64,000 bases of DNA, taken from positions 2,017,501 through 2,081,500 of the forward strand of contig NZ_CP017781.1 in the NCBI RefSeq assembly GCF_001856665.1, written 5' to 3'. Source of the DNA: Rhodobacter xanthinilyticus. GTDB taxonomy: Bacteria > Pseudomonadota > Alphaproteobacteria > Rhodobacterales > Rhodobacteraceae. Position numbers and translations under genes: made by a program. The notes under the pieces are model-generated. The model searched no databases. It saw only the letters and a program-made list of their open reading frames with translations, and was not told where the DNA came from. Of the stretch, positions 27,344 through 40,269 are shown one piece after another; position 1 is the stretch's first letter; every line of letters starts with the position of its first letter.

Positions 27344-28180
27344 GTGATCACCCGGTTTGCGCCTTCGCCCACCGGGCCCCTTCACCTCGGCCATGCCTAT
27401 GCCGCGATCCGCGCCCATGACATGGCGCGGGCCGCGGGCGGGCGGTTCTTGCTGCGCATCGAGGATATCGACCGGCAACGCTCGAAACCCGCCTGGGAGG
27501 CGCAGATCCTTGACGATCTGCGCTGGCTCGGTCTGAGCTGGGACGGGCCGGTGATGCGCCAATCCGAGCGTCTCAACATCTACCGCCAAACCCTTGAAAA
27601 GCTATGGGATCGCGGCTTTCTCTACGCCTGCACCTGCTCGCGGCGCGATATCGAGGCGGCGGCTTCGGCGCCGCAGGAAGGCGTGAGCTACGGCCCCGAC
27701 GGGATCATCTACCCCGGCACCTGCCGCGCGAGCGGCGCGCCGCGCCCGGGCCAACCGCTCCCCGACGCGGTCTTGCGCCTCAATCAAGAACGCGCGGCAA
27801 CGGATTGTTCTTTCGAGGAAATCTGTGAGATCCACCGGGGCCGCCACGCGATCACCCGCGCCGAAATGATCCGCGAGGTAGGCGATGTGGTGCTCGCGCG
27901 GCGCGAGATGGGCACCTCCTACCACCTCGCCGTGGTGCTCGACGACGCGGCGCAGGGCATCACCCATGTCACCCGCGGCGCCGATCTCTTCGAGGCCACA
28001 AAGATCCATGTCACACTTCAGAAACTGCTTGAGCTTCCCACGCCAACCTATTGCCACCACATGTTAATCCGAGACGAAGCCGGCAAGCGCCTCGCCAAGC
28101 GCGACGATGCCCGCGCGCTTGCGACCTACCGCGCCGAAGGCGCCAGCCCCGCCGATATCCGCCGCCTGATCGGGCTTTAG
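27344..28180 (+). CDS. gluQ: glutamyl-Q tRNA(Asp) synthetase
   Basis: 278 aa; a glutamyl-tRNA synthetase paralogue lacking the anticodon-binding half, which attaches glutamate to queuosine in tRNA-Asp. The class I signature is PSPTGPLHLGHAY. Zinc-type cysteines are in YACTCSRRD and YPGTCR. The KMSKS-like loop is GKRLAKRDD. The GTG at 27344 (MITRFAPSP) is chosen; a TTG at 27326 overlapping trmFO is possible. Queuosine synthesis needs tgt, which is in this window at 57047. It converges on hisI with two bases between stops. Confidence 0.93.
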   Translation: MITRFAPSPTGPLHLGHAYAAIRAHDMARAAGGRFLLRIEDIDRQRSKPAWEAQILDDLRWLGLSWDGPVMRQSERLNIYRQTLEKLWDRGFLYACTCSRRDIEAAASAPQEGVSYGPDGIIYPGTCRASGAPRPGQPLPDAVLRLNQERAATDCSFEEICEIHRGRHAITRAEMIREVGDVVLARREMGTSYHLAVVLDDAAQGITHVTRGADLFEATKIHVTLQKLLELPTPTYCHHMLIRDEAGKRLAKRDDARALATYRAEGASPADIRRLIGL

Positions 28181-28182
28181 GC

Positions 28183-28539
28183 TCACACCATCGGCGTGAG
28201 GATCTCGACCTCGTCACCACCGCGCACCGCCGTATAAAAACAGCTGCGCCGGTTGGTGTGGCAGGCCGGCCCCGCCTGATCGACCAGCATCAGAAGGCAA
28301 TCGCGGTCGCAATCGACCCGCAGCTCGACCAGCCGCTGCACATGGCCCGAGCTTTCCCCCTTCGCCCAGAAGCTCTGCCGCGAGCGCGACCAATAGGTCA
28401 CCTGCCCGCTCGCCAGCGTCCGCGCCAGGCTCTCGGCGTTCATCCAGGCCATCATCAGCACCTCGCCCGTCGCATGATCTTGCGCGATCGCGGGGATCAG
28501 GCCGTTGGCGTCATAGGTGAGGCTCGCAGGGTCGAACAT
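28183..28539 (-). CDS. hisI: phosphoribosyl-AMP cyclohydrolase HisI
   Basis: 118 aa; third step of histidine synthesis, opening the adenine ring of PR-AMP. Zinc and magnesium ligands are in DCDRDC and GPACHTNRRSCFY, with YWSRSRQSFWAKGESSGH upstream. Monofunctional: no HisE pyrophosphatase half, as usual in alphaproteobacteria. The ATG at 28539 follows CGGAGAAAAGCC. Its promoter region overlaps that of the divergent Fe-S scaffold gene (58 bases between starts). Confidence 0.95.
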   Translation of the reverse strand: MFDPASLTYDANGLIPAIAQDHATGEVLMMAWMNAESLARTLASGQVTYWSRSRQSFWAKGESSGHVQRLVELRVDCDRDCLLMLVDQAGPACHTNRRSCFYTAVRGGDEVEILTPMV

Positions 28540-28597
28540 GGCTTTTCTCCGTCGCTGTGCCGCCCTATCTATCCGCCAAAGCCTCCCGGGGAAAGCC

Positions 28598-29026
28598 ATG
28601 AGCGACACCGATCTCTTCAAGCTCTATTCGCAGCGCATCCTGGCGCTCGCCGCCGACATGCCGCTGACCGAGCCGCTCGCCGCGCCGAGCCACAGCGCCA
28701 CCAAACGCGCGCCGCTTTGTGGCTCGACGGTCTCCGTCGCGCTCACCTTCGACGGCGAGAAAATCACCGGCTACAGCCAGCAGGTGCATGCCTGCGCGCT
28801 CGGCCAGGCCTCGGCGGCGATCTTCGGCGCGGCGGTGATCGGGCGCACACCGGCCGAGATCGCGGCGCTCTGTGACACGCTCGCCGCCATGCTCAAGGGC
28901 GCCCCGGTGCCCGCCGCGCCCTTCGCGGAGTATGAGGTGCTGACCGCCGCGCGCGATTACCCCAACCGCCATGCCTCGATCCTGCTCGCGCCCGAGGCGA
29001 CGCGCGCCGCGCTGAGGGGAAATTAA
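28598..29026 (+). CDS. iron-sulfur cluster scaffold protein (IscU/SufU-like)
   Basis: 142 aa related to the N-terminal NifU/IscU fold. Three cysteines sit at the expected places: RAPLCGSTVSV, VHACALGQAS and ALCDTL. The residue two positions after the first Cys, Asp in IscU/SufU, is Ser here (CGS), so cluster transfer chemistry may differ. The ATG at 28598 (MSDTDLFKLYS) is chosen over an upstream ATG because conservation begins there. It stands alone, not with isc/suf genes. Confidence 0.85.
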   Translation: MSDTDLFKLYSQRILALAADMPLTEPLAAPSHSATKRAPLCGSTVSVALTFDGEKITGYSQQVHACALGQASAAIFGAAVIGRTPAEIAALCDTLAAMLKGAPVPAAPFAEYEVLTAARDYPNRHASILLAPEATRAALRGN

Positions 29027-29080
29027 CCGCTAATAAAGGCGGCTGTGCGACTCTGCGGGCCAAACGAGGCCGGAGGCGCC

Positions 29081-30484
29081 ATGAACGATCTCTCCCACAC
29101 GCCGCATCCGCCGGCGCATGACATGCTCGACCGGATCGCGAATGAGGCGATCGGGCTCGGGCGCGATATCGTCGATATCGCTGCGGCGCTCGATACGCTC
29201 GCGCAGGCGGCGGACGCGCAGCTGGCGCTGCTCGCCGAGGCGCGCGCGGCCGCCGGCACCGTGCAGGAGGCCAACGGCCGTGTGACGGCGGGCGTCGATC
29301 AGGTCTCGCAGGCCGCCGAGGATACGATGTCCGCGGTGAGCCAGGCGGTGGGCCAGCTGCGCCAGACCGGCGCCCATGCCCAGAAGATCGCCGAATGGGT
29401 GCAATCGGTCGTCAGCCGGATGGCCGAAGTGACCGAGACGCTGAGCGAGGTGCGCGCCGAGAATACCGAGATCCGCTCGATCGCGACACAGGTGAACATT
29501 CTCGCGATCAACGCCAAGATCGAGGCGGTGCGCGCGGGCGACGCGGGGCGCGGCTTTGCGGTCGTGGCCGAGGCGATCAACGAGCTCTCGCGCAAGACCG
29601 CGAACGCCGCCGACGGGATCGGCACCGCGGTGGGCGGGCTCTCCGAGCGCATCGACGGGCTGCGCAAGGAGGCCGGCACGATCTCCGAAAACGCCGCCGC
29701 GGTGCTCTCGGGCGCCTCGGAAAGCGACACGGCGCTCGGCCAGATGACCGAAAGCGTCAGCCGCACCCGCTCGGCCGTGCAAGATATCGCCGCGCGCGCC
29801 GATACCGTGCGCCAGGCCAATGCGCTCTTCGGCCCCGCCTTCCAGCGGATGGCCGGCGCGATGGAGCTGACCGTCAAACAGATCGACACCGCGCGCGGGC
29901 GCACCAACGGGCTGATCGAGGCGGGCGAAACCATCGTGCAGGACGCGGTGGTGATGGGCGGCTCGACCTCGGACAGCCTGCTGATCGATTTCGCCCAGAC
30001 CACGGCGGGCGAGTTCGGCCGGCTGCTCGGCGCAGCGATCGAGGAGGGGCGAATCACCGAATCCGATCTCTTCAGCCAGAGCTACGCGCCGATCCCGGGC
30101 ACGAACCCGCCGCAATATATGGCGCCCTTCACCCGGTTGACCGATACGCTCTTCACACCGTTGCAGGAAAGCGCGCTCGAGACCGACCCGCGGGTGGTGT
30201 TCTGCGCCGCGGTGGACCGACAGGGCTATCTGCCGACCCACAATCGCAAATTCTCGCAACCGCAAAGCGGCGATCCGGTCTGGAACAGCGCCAATTGCCG
30301 CAACCGGCGCCTCTTCAACGACCGGGTGGGCCTGCGCGCGGGGCAATCGACCGCGCCTTTCGTGCTGCAGATCTACCGCCGCGACATGGGCGGCGGGCAA
30401 TTCGTGCTGATGAAAGACCTCTCCGCGCCGATCGTGGTGCGCGGGCGCCATTGGGGCGGGCTGCGGATCGGCTACAAATTCTGA
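29081..30484 (+). CDS. soluble methyl-accepting chemotaxis protein with C-terminal sensor domain
   Basis: 467 aa without membrane helices. The methyl-accepting signalling hairpin is N-terminal, its tip being ATQVNILAINAKIEAVRAGD then GRGFAVVAEAINELSR. The C-terminal part (about 340-467) is a PAS/Cache-like module: FCAAVDRQGYLPTHNRKFS, NCRNRRLFNDRVG and MGGGQFVLMKDLSAPI. This reversed order marks cytoplasmic receptors of alphaproteobacteria. The ATG at 29081 follows GGAGGCGCC. The ligand is unknown. Confidence 0.9.
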   Translation: MNDLSHTPHPPAHDMLDRIANEAIGLGRDIVDIAAALDTLAQAADAQLALLAEARAAAGTVQEANGRVTAGVDQVSQAAEDTMSAVSQAVGQLRQTGAHAQKIAEWVQSVVSRMAEVTETLSEVRAENTEIRSIATQVNILAINAKIEAVRAGDAGRGFAVVAEAINELSRKTANAADGIGTAVGGLSERIDGLRKEAGTISENAAAVLSGASESDTALGQMTESVSRTRSAVQDIAARADTVRQANALFGPAFQRMAGAMELTVKQIDTARGRTNGLIEAGETIVQDAVVMGGSTSDSLLIDFAQTTAGEFGRLLGAAIEEGRITESDLFSQSYAPIPGTNPPQYMAPFTRLTDTLFTPLQESALETDPRVVFCAAVDRQGYLPTHNRKFSQPQSGDPVWNSANCRNRRLFNDRVGLRAGQSTAPFVLQIYRRDMGGGQFVLMKDLSAPIVVRGRHWGGLRIGYKF

Positions 30485-30491
30485 GCCCCCA

Positions 30492-30526
30492 AGAAAAAAC
30501 GCCGCCATCTTTGGGGGATGGCGGCG
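30492..30526 (-). terminator. terminator of the 40-aa SOS-type gene
   Basis: Perfect 10-bp stem CGCCGCCATC (30500-30509) with GATGGCGGCG (30517-30526). On the reverse strand it is followed by GTTTTTTCTT (30500-30491). The T run is only on that side, so it serves the reverse-strand gene at 30623. Confidence 0.88.
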
Positions 30527-30622
30527 CGAGTCTGCGCTCTCAGGCATAAGCCGTTCGGGACAGGCGGTCAGGCGTTTGGGGACAGGAGACCGCGAAAGCG
30601 CAAGGCAGTGAGCAGGTGGGCC

Positions 30623-30745
30623 TCAGAACAGGCCCGGAATGAACAACAGCGCAAGGAAGGTCACGCAGAGCGAGGCCGCCCCGAGCGCATCGGGAAGAAG
30701 CGTCGCCGCGCTGCGGCTGAGAACATCGTGAACGTCGCGGTGCAT
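30623..30745 (-). CDS. 40-aa single-helix membrane protein under a LexA box
   Basis: Very short gene: MHRDVHDVLSRSAATLLPDA, then a hydrophobic helix (LGAASLCVTFLALLFIPGLF) that reaches the C-terminus. The ATG at 30745 has a consensus ribosome binding site (CAGGAGGTCACCG). A perfect alphaproteobacterial LexA box lies 58 bases upstream (30803-30817), and a strong terminator follows (30492-30526). A self-contained transcription unit with SOS control is therefore well supported. The layout recalls SOS-induced small membrane proteins such as Caulobacter SidA (division inhibitor) and E. coli TisB (depolarising peptide). There is no clear sequence match to either, so its function is open. Confidence 0.8.
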   Translation of the reverse strand: MHRDVHDVLSRSAATLLPDALGAASLCVTFLALLFIPGLF

Positions 30746-30802
30746 CGGTGACCTCCTGTTGCTTGTTGCTATTTTGTTCTCATATCTGTGCCGCCAAGTA
30801 AA

Positions 30803-30817
30803 GAACTTTTTAAGAAC
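30803..30817 (-). promoter_or_regulatory. LexA (SOS) box, GAAC-N7-GAAC
   Basis: GAAC (30803-30806), seven bases, GAAC (30814-30817); on the coding strand this reads GTTC-N7-GTTC, the LexA site established for Rhodobacter and relatives. It starts five bases after the recG stop. A possible promoter for the 40-aa gene follows: TTGGCG (30797-30792), 17-base gap, AAATAG (30774-30769). Confidence 0.85.
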
Positions 30818-30822
30818 ATCCG

Positions 30823-35060
<4,238 letters not shown>

Positions 35061-35103
35061 TCAAGGTTTAGGGTCAGCCGCCGGGGGCGTCCAGAGGGGG
35101 AGA

Positions 35104-35817
35104 TCAGGCGCCGATCGCGACGCGACGCTCCATCTCGCCCGGATCGGGATCGCGCAGCACATAGCCGCGGCCCCAGACGGTCTCGATGTAATTCTCGCCG
35201 CCGGTCACTTCCGCGAGTTTCTTGCGAAGCTTGCAGATGAACACGTCGATGATCTTGAGCTCGGGCTCATCCATGCCGCCGTAGAGATGGTTGAGGAACA
35301 TCTCCTTGGTGAGCGTGGTGCCCTTGCGCAGCGACAAGAGCTCGAGCATCTGATATTCCTTGCCGGTCAGATGCACGGGTTTGCCTTCGACCTCGACGGT
35401 TTTCGCGTCCAGGTTGACCGAGATCTTGCCGGTGCGGATCACCGATTGGGCATGCCCCTTCGAGCGGCGGATGATCGCATGGATGCGCGCGACGAGCTCT
35501 TCGCGGTGGAAGGGTTTCGTCATGTAATCATCGGCGCCGAATCCGAAGCCCTTGATCTTGTTCTCGGTGTCGTCGGCCCCGGTCAGGATCAGGATCGGCG
35601 TATCGACCCGCGCGAGGCGCAATTGCCGGAGAACCTCATGCCCGTTCATGTCCGGCAGGTTCAGATCCAGCAAGATCAGGTCGTAATCATAGAGCTTGGC
35701 GAGGTCGATGCCTTCTTCGCCAAGATCGGTGCAATAGACGTTCAAGTTCGCATGCGTGAGCATAAGCTCAATGCTGCGCGAGGTCGTAGGGTCGTCCTCC
35801 ACCAACAAAATCCGCAT
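35104..35817 (-). CDS. ctrA: cell-cycle response regulator CtrA
   Basis: 237-aa OmpR-type regulator. Receiver domain residues 1-120 with acidic pocket MRILLVEDD, phospho-acceptor D51 (LILLDLNLP) and K in MTKPFHRE. The DNA-binding domain includes [33 protein letters not shown], essentially invariant in CtrA. In Rhodobacter it is non-essential and controls motility and, in R. capsulatus, gene transfer agent production. A near-consensus CtrA box upstream (35871) suggests autoregulation. sciP lies just upstream on the same strand. Confidence 0.97.
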   Translation of the reverse strand: MRILLVEDDPTTSRSIELMLTHANLNVYCTDLGEEGIDLAKLYDYDLILLDLNLPDMNGHEVLRQLRLARVDTPILILTGADDTENKIKGFGFGADDYMTKPFHREELVARIHAIIRRSKGHAQSVIRTGKISVNLDAKTVEVEGKPVHLTGKEYQMLELLSLRKGTTLTKEMFLNHLYGGMDEPELKIIDVFICKLRKKLAEVTGGENYIETVWGRGYVLRDPDPGEMERRVAIGA

Positions 35818-35870
35818 CCTGGGTTCTCCGCATTAATCCCTCGATCACCATCGAGACTTGCACCAAATGG

Positions 35871-35885
35871 TTAACACCCAGTTAC
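35871..35885 (-). promoter_or_regulatory. near-consensus CtrA box upstream of ctrA
   Basis: TTAA-CACCCAG-TTAC, one base off the TTAA-N7-TTAA consensus, 54 bases upstream of the ctrA start. The surrounding stretch (35865-35930) is A/T rich. Autoregulation is known for Caulobacter ctrA; here it is inferred. Confidence 0.5.
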
Positions 35886-35912
35886 TCTCGCAGCATTTAC
35901 TTACTTTGCAAC

Positions 35913-36191
35913 TTAAAGTTGTCTATATTTCTGAATCGCCGTGACCTTGAGCCCCGCGATTCCATGTTTCTGGATCGCCTCGCTCCACAGATCGAACTCC
36001 TCCTCGGAGAGATCATAGCGCTCGAGCACCTCGGAGCGGGGAATCAAACCATAGGCCACCGCGTGCACGAGCGTGGCCTTGCGGCTCGCCACCCAGCGAC
36101 GCGTTTCCTTCGGCGGCAGGTCCGCACGGGTGAGAATCGTGCCATCGGGAAGCGTAACCGCCCGCGGTCCATCGACTTTCTTGAGATACAT
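35913..36191 (-). CDS. sciP: CtrA-inhibitory protein SciP (DUF1153)
   Basis: 92 aa, almost the whole of it the DUF1153 helix-turn-helix domain: LPDGTILTRADLPP, TRRWVASRKATLVHAVAYGL, RYDLSEEEFDLW. In Caulobacter SciP binds CtrA at promoters and blocks transcription. The ATG at 36191 follows AAGGGGTGTGCCC; a GTG two codons earlier is less likely. Adjacent to ctrA in the same orientation, 95 bases apart. Confidence 0.92.
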   Translation of the reverse strand: MYLKKVDGPRAVTLPDGTILTRADLPPKETRRWVASRKATLVHAVAYGLIPRSEVLERYDLSEEEFDLWSEAIQKHGIAGLKVTAIQKYRQL

Positions 36192-36316
36192 GGGCACACC
36201 CCTTCGTCTTTCTGGCCCAAGAATGGCGCGATCGCCTTAACGACGGGTGAAACGCGGGGTTGTGAGTAGTTCGGATTTTCCTATATTCCTGCGGTTCTGG
36301 TTAAAGGACCCTTCAG

Positions 36317-37456
36317 ATGCGTAAGGAAATCCCTGTCAATTCGCTCGGTTTCGCCAAGCCGCCGAGCGAAACCCGCGTCGTCGTCGCGATGTCGGGGGGC
36401 GTCGACAGCTCGGTCGTGGCCGCGCAACTCGCCGAGGAAGGCTATGATGTCGTCGGCGTGACGCTGCAGCTTTACGACCACGGCGCGGCGCTGGCGAAAA
36501 AGGGCGCCTGCTGCGCGGGCCAGGATATCCACGATGCCCGCCGCGTCGCCGAGACGATGGGCTTTCCGCATTACGTGCTCGATTACGAGAACACCTTCCG
36601 CGAGGCGGTGATCGAGGAATTTGCCGACGCCTATCTCGGCGGGGCGACGCCGGTGCCCTGCATCCGCTGCAACGAGCGGGTGAAATTCAAGGATCTGCTC
36701 GAAACCGCCAAGGATCTCGAGGCCGATTGCATGGCGACGGGCCATTACATCCAGCGCAAGCTCGGCCCGAACGGCCCCGAGCTGCATTGCGCCGCCGACG
36801 CCAACCGCGACCAGAGCTATTTCCTGTTCTCGACCACCCCCGAACAGCTCGCCTATCTGCGCTTCCCCCTCGGCCACCTCGCCTCGAAAGCCGAGACCCG
36901 GGCGCTCGCCGCCAAATACGGCCTCGCCGTCGCCGACAAGCCCGACAGCCAGGATATCTGCTTCGTCCCCAACGGCAATTACGCCTCGGTGATCGAGAAA
37001 CTGCGCCCCGGCGCGGCCGACCCCGGCGAAATCGTCGATCTGGCGGGCAATGTGCTCGGCCAACACCGCGGCGTGATCCATTACACGATCGGCCAGCGCC
37101 GCGGGCTCGGCATCGGCGGCCTTGGCGAGCCGCTCTACGTCGTCAAACTCGATCCCGACACCCGCCGCGTGATCGTCGGCCCGAAAGAGGCGCTCGCCAC
37201 CCGCACCGTGCCCGTGCGCGAGATCAACTGGCTCGGCGACACCCCGTTCGACAGCCGCCCCGAATGGCATGTCTCGGTGCGCATCCGCTCGACGCGCCCG
37301 CCGCGCGAAGCGATCTTGCGCCCGCTCTCGGCCACCGAGGCCGAGGTCGAGCTCCTCGCCCCCGAAGAGGGCGTCAGCCCCGGCCAGGCCTGCGTCTTCT
37401 ACGAAACCGGCGGCTCGCGGATCCTCGGCGGCGGCTGGATCTGGAAAGGCCGATAA
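36317..37456 (+). CDS. mnmA: tRNA 2-thiouridylase MnmA
   Basis: 379 aa; puts the 2-thio group on U34 of tRNA Lys, Glu and Gln, with sulfur relayed from IscS/Tus proteins. The PP-loop is AMSGGVDSS. The two catalytic cysteines are C118 ([10 protein letters not shown]) and C215 ([11 protein letters not shown]). TGHY and [13 protein letters not shown] complete the family pattern. The start at 36317 lies 11 bases after TTAAAGGACC. Divergent from sciP. Confidence 0.96.
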   Translation: MRKEIPVNSLGFAKPPSETRVVVAMSGGVDSSVVAAQLAEEGYDVVGVTLQLYDHGAALAKKGACCAGQDIHDARRVAETMGFPHYVLDYENTFREAVIEEFADAYLGGATPVPCIRCNERVKFKDLLETAKDLEADCMATGHYIQRKLGPNGPELHCAADANRDQSYFLFSTTPEQLAYLRFPLGHLASKAETRALAAKYGLAVADKPDSQDICFVPNGNYASVIEKLRPGAADPGEIVDLAGNVLGQHRGVIHYTIGQRRGLGIGGLGEPLYVVKLDPDTRRVIVGPKEALATRTVPVREINWLGDTPFDSRPEWHVSVRIRSTRPPREAILRPLSATEAEVELLAPEEGVSPGQACVFYETGGSRILGGGWIWKGR

Positions 37457-37458
37457 GG

Positions 37459-37510
37459 AAAGGGCGGAGCCAAAGCCCCGCCCTTTCATCTTGCCAGAAA
37501 TATCCCGGGG
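37459..37510. repeat. terminator hairpin joined to a single family A arm
   Basis: Hairpin AAAGGGCGG (37459-37467)/CCGCCCTTT (37478-37486) after mnmA. Its right side runs into CTTTCATCTTGCCAGAAATATCCCGGGG (37483-37510 region), one arm of the family A palindrome with no matching left arm. Between convergent mnmA and phaC. Confidence 0.7.
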
Positions 37511-37541
37511 TCCGGGGCAGAGCCCCGGCGCCCGCCGCCGA

Positions 37542-39482
37542 TCACTCCATCAGCACATAGCTGCCCGGCGCCGCCTCGAGCGGCGCAAACCCGGCCTCGA
37601 CATTGCCCATCGCCGGCGGCGCAATCTCCGCCCCCCCGGCCGCAACGCCCGTGCCGCGCAGCCACTCGGCCCAGGGCTGCCACCACGAGCCCGTCACCTT
37701 CGGCACGCTCGCCGCCCATTCCTTCGGCCCCGGATGCGCGCGACCCTGCTCATGCGCCATCATCTTGTATTTCGCCCGCGGGCTGCCCGGAGGCGCCACG
37801 ATCCCGGTGTTGTGCCCGCCCGACACCAGCGCGAAGGTCACCGGCGAATGCATCAGATAGGTGAGCTTGAAGACCGAATTCCACGGCGCGATATGGTCAT
37901 GCTCGGTCGCCACCGCAAAGACCGGGGCCGAGATGTCCTGCAGATAGATATGCGCGCCGCCCGATTCCATCCGGCCATCCGCCAAGTCATTGTTCAGGAA
38001 CAACTTGCGCAGATATTCCGAATGCATCTTGTAGGGCATCCGCGTCGCGTCATGGCTCCAGGCACCGAGCGAAGACGGCGCCTCGCGCTCGCCCAGCATG
38101 TATTCGCGCACGATCTTCGACCAGACGAGGTCTTGCGATTTCAGCATCGAGAAGGTGCCGGCCATCGCCTCTTTCTCGAGGAACCCCTCTTCCCACATCA
38201 TGTCCTCGATCAGCGAGAGCTGATCTTCGTTGGTGAAGAGCGAGAGCTCCCCCGCTTCGGTGAAATCGACCTGCGCGGCGAGCATCGTCAGCGAGGCCAG
38301 CCGCTCATCGCCATCGCGCGCCATCGTCGCCGCCGTCACCGACAGAAGCGTGCCGCCGAGGCAATAGCCCAGCCCATGCACCTTCGGCGCGCCGGTGATC
38401 GCCGTGATCGCATCGATCGCCGCCATCACGCCGAGCTGACGATAATCGTCAAAGCCCAGATCGCGGTCGCCCTCATCGGGGTTCTTCCAGCTGATGCAGA
38501 ACACGCTGAAGCCCTGATCGACGAGCCATTTGATCATCGATTCGGGCGGCGTGAGATCGAGAATATAGTATTTCATGATCCAGGCCGGCACGATCAGCAG
38601 CGGCACCGAATGCACGCTCGCCGTCGTCGGCGCATATTGGATCAGCTCGATCAGCCGGTTGCGGAACACCACCTTGCCCGGCGTCAGCGCGACCTCGACC
38701 CCCGGCGTCATCTCGGGCTTCACCGCGGTCTGGCCGGTGACCTGCTTCATCGCATCCTCGGCGAAGAACTGCGCGCCGCGCACGAGGTTGCGCCCGCCCT
38801 CCTCGAGGGTCTTCTGGATCAGGAGCGGGTTCGTCGCGAGGAAGTTCGAGGGCGAGAACATGTCGAGCATCTGCCGCCCGTAGAACTCGACGATCTTCTC
38901 ATGCCGGTCCTCGACGCCGTGAATATCGGTCGTCGCATTGTGCCACCATTGCTGCGAGAGCAGGAAGCTTTGCGAATAGAGCGAGAACGGGAAGCGCAGC
39001 CATTCGGGGCCCGCGAAGCGGCGGTCCTGCTTGAGCGGCTGCACGCAGCCATCGCCCGCCCCGCCCGAGAGCTGACACATCATCTCGGCCGCCAGACGCT
39101 GCCATTTGCGGGCCGATTTCCACACGAGCTCGGCCTGTTTGCCCGGGCTGATCGCCAGATGCGCGGCCCAGTCGCCATAGGCGAGCGCGAGCGAGATCGG
39201 CGACAGCCCGCCGCCGGTTTTGCCCATCAAGGCATGGACATAGCGGTCGAGGCTGATGAAGGCCTCCTCGGCGGCCTTCTTCTCGGCCGTCTCCCCCATC
39301 GCCGCCATCACCGGCACCGGCAGGCTGGTCTTGGGCTCGGTCTTGAGCCCCACCGTCTCGGCCTGCGCGGCCTTGCGCGGCGCGCGGGCCGGCTTGGCCT
39401 CGATCACCTCATCGGCCGCGGCCGAAACCGCAGCCGAAACCTTGGCGCGCGACGCGCGCGCTTTCGGGGCTTTATCGCTCAT
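37542..39482 (-). CDS. phaC: class I poly(3-hydroxyalkanoate) synthase
   Basis: 646 aa; polymerises 3-hydroxyacyl-CoA at the granule surface. The lipase-like box is GLGYCLGG with C373 as nucleophile. The catalytic Asp lies in ATEHDHIAPWNSVFK and the His in VSGGHNTGIVAPPG. The N-terminal PhaC domain includes QSFLLSQQWWHNATTDIHGV. The first 45 residues form an Ala/Lys-rich extension reminiscent of phasin or histone-like tails. Co-directional with the phasin gene 43 bases upstream; no phaZ, phaR or phaAB in the window. Confidence 0.96.
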   Translation of the reverse strand: MSDKAPKARASRAKVSAAVSAAADEVIEAKPARAPRKAAQAETVGLKTEPKTSLPVPVMAAMGETAEKKAAEEAFISLDRYVHALMGKTGGGLSPISLALAYGDWAAHLAISPGKQAELVWKSARKWQRLAAEMMCQLSGGAGDGCVQPLKQDRRFAGPEWLRFPFSLYSQSFLLSQQWWHNATTDIHGVEDRHEKIVEFYGRQMLDMFSPSNFLATNPLLIQKTLEEGGRNLVRGAQFFAEDAMKQVTGQTAVKPEMTPGVEVALTPGKVVFRNRLIELIQYAPTTASVHSVPLLIVPAWIMKYYILDLTPPESMIKWLVDQGFSVFCISWKNPDEGDRDLGFDDYRQLGVMAAIDAITAITGAPKVHGLGYCLGGTLLSVTAATMARDGDERLASLTMLAAQVDFTEAGELSLFTNEDQLSLIEDMMWEEGFLEKEAMAGTFSMLKSQDLVWSKIVREYMLGEREAPSSLGAWSHDATRMPYKMHSEYLRKLFLNNDLADGRMESGGAHIYLQDISAPVFAVATEHDHIAPWNSVFKLTYLMHSPVTFALVSGGHNTGIVAPPGSPRAKYKMMAHEQGRAHPGPKEWAASVPKVTGSWWQPWAEWLRGTGVAAGGAEIAPPAMGNVEAGFAPLEAAPGSYVLME

Positions 39483-39525
39483 TCGTCTCGTCTCCTGTGG
39501 CGGGCGGTTCGCCCGCCCGGTAAGT

Positions 39526-39894
39526 TCAGTCGGCTTTCGTCACCGGCGTCATGACCTTGGTGAGGGCCGCCCCCTCCTCGGTCGCCGTGCGCACGGCCTG
39601 TTCGGCGATTTCCGTCACCGCAGCCGCGAGCTTGTTGGTTTCGCTCGCATAATCCCCGAGCGCGCCTTGCCAGAACCCCGACCAGATCGCCATCGCTTCC
39701 TGCGGGTCGGCAGCCTTCGCCAGCTCGCCCATCAGCGCCCGGTCCCTCTCGAACCGCACCTTCAGGAAATCGAGCACCTCGACGTTTTGCTTGAGCAGAG
39801 CCTCGGCCATGCGCACCTGCGGGCGCAGGAACATCGCCATATCAAGACCCGGCATCGGCAAACCGCCGATCAAATCCTTCTTCATCGTTCCCAT
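39526..39894 (-). CDS. phasin-family protein
   Basis: 122 aa, helical, without signal peptide. MAEALLKQNVEVLDFLKVRFERDRALM and AIWSGFWQGALGDYASETNKL are typical of short alphaproteobacterial phasins that coat PHA granules. The ATG at 39894 follows GGAGGACAGAC at ideal spacing. Immediately upstream of phaC and probably co-transcribed. Confidence 0.85.
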   Translation of the reverse strand: MGTMKKDLIGGLPMPGLDMAMFLRPQVRMAEALLKQNVEVLDFLKVRFERDRALMGELAKAADPQEAMAIWSGFWQGALGDYASETNKLAAAVTEIAEQAVRTATEEGAALTKVMTPVTKAD

Positions 39895-39943
39895 GTCTGT
39901 CCTCCATTAGCTTGGGTCAACAATGTAAACATTAGCATAATTT

Positions 39944-39953
39944 TGCATGTGCA
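39944..39953. promoter_or_regulatory. possible PhaR operator upstream of phasin-phaC
   Basis: TGC-ATGT-GCA, a symmetric TGC/GCA element in an A/T-rich stretch (39905-39975) just upstream of the phasin start. PhaR repressors of Rhodobacterales bind TGC-rich palindromes of this type. The remaining gap to 40269 also holds a perfect inverted repeat CATGAGC-CGC-GCTCATG (40099-40115) of unknown role. Confidence 0.4.
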
Positions 39954-40269
39954 GAATTGATTTGCCGCAAGTTTTACGGGCCTCGCCCCGCCAAACCGGC
40001 CCCGCGCGCCCGATATTTGCCCGTAAATGCCGCGCCGCCGCATCCGCCTCTCGCCGCGGCGCCGAATCAACCGCAGATTTAGCCCGCCTCGCCCCCCGCA
40101 TGAGCCGCGCTCATGATCTTGGTGCGGATTTTTCCACTCCGCCCCGGTAGCGCCGCGCCGCGCCGCCCGCTAAGCATCTGACGCGAGGTCGCCAACCCCT
40201 CGCCAAATGTCGAAATTCGTCATCGGGCAGGTCGCTCGCGGGCGTATCTGTGGATCAGGAGGGAATCAC

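Noticed and set aside
30500-30526. Terminator for the chemoreceptor gene on the forward strand
   Set aside because: The stem is there, but the T run lies only on the reverse-strand side, so I assign it to the 40-aa gene; it may still weakly stop forward transcription.
40200-40269. SAM or folate riboswitch ahead of the C1 operon
   Set aside because: I found no recognisable aptamer core; only a short inverted repeat at 40099-40115 is clear.
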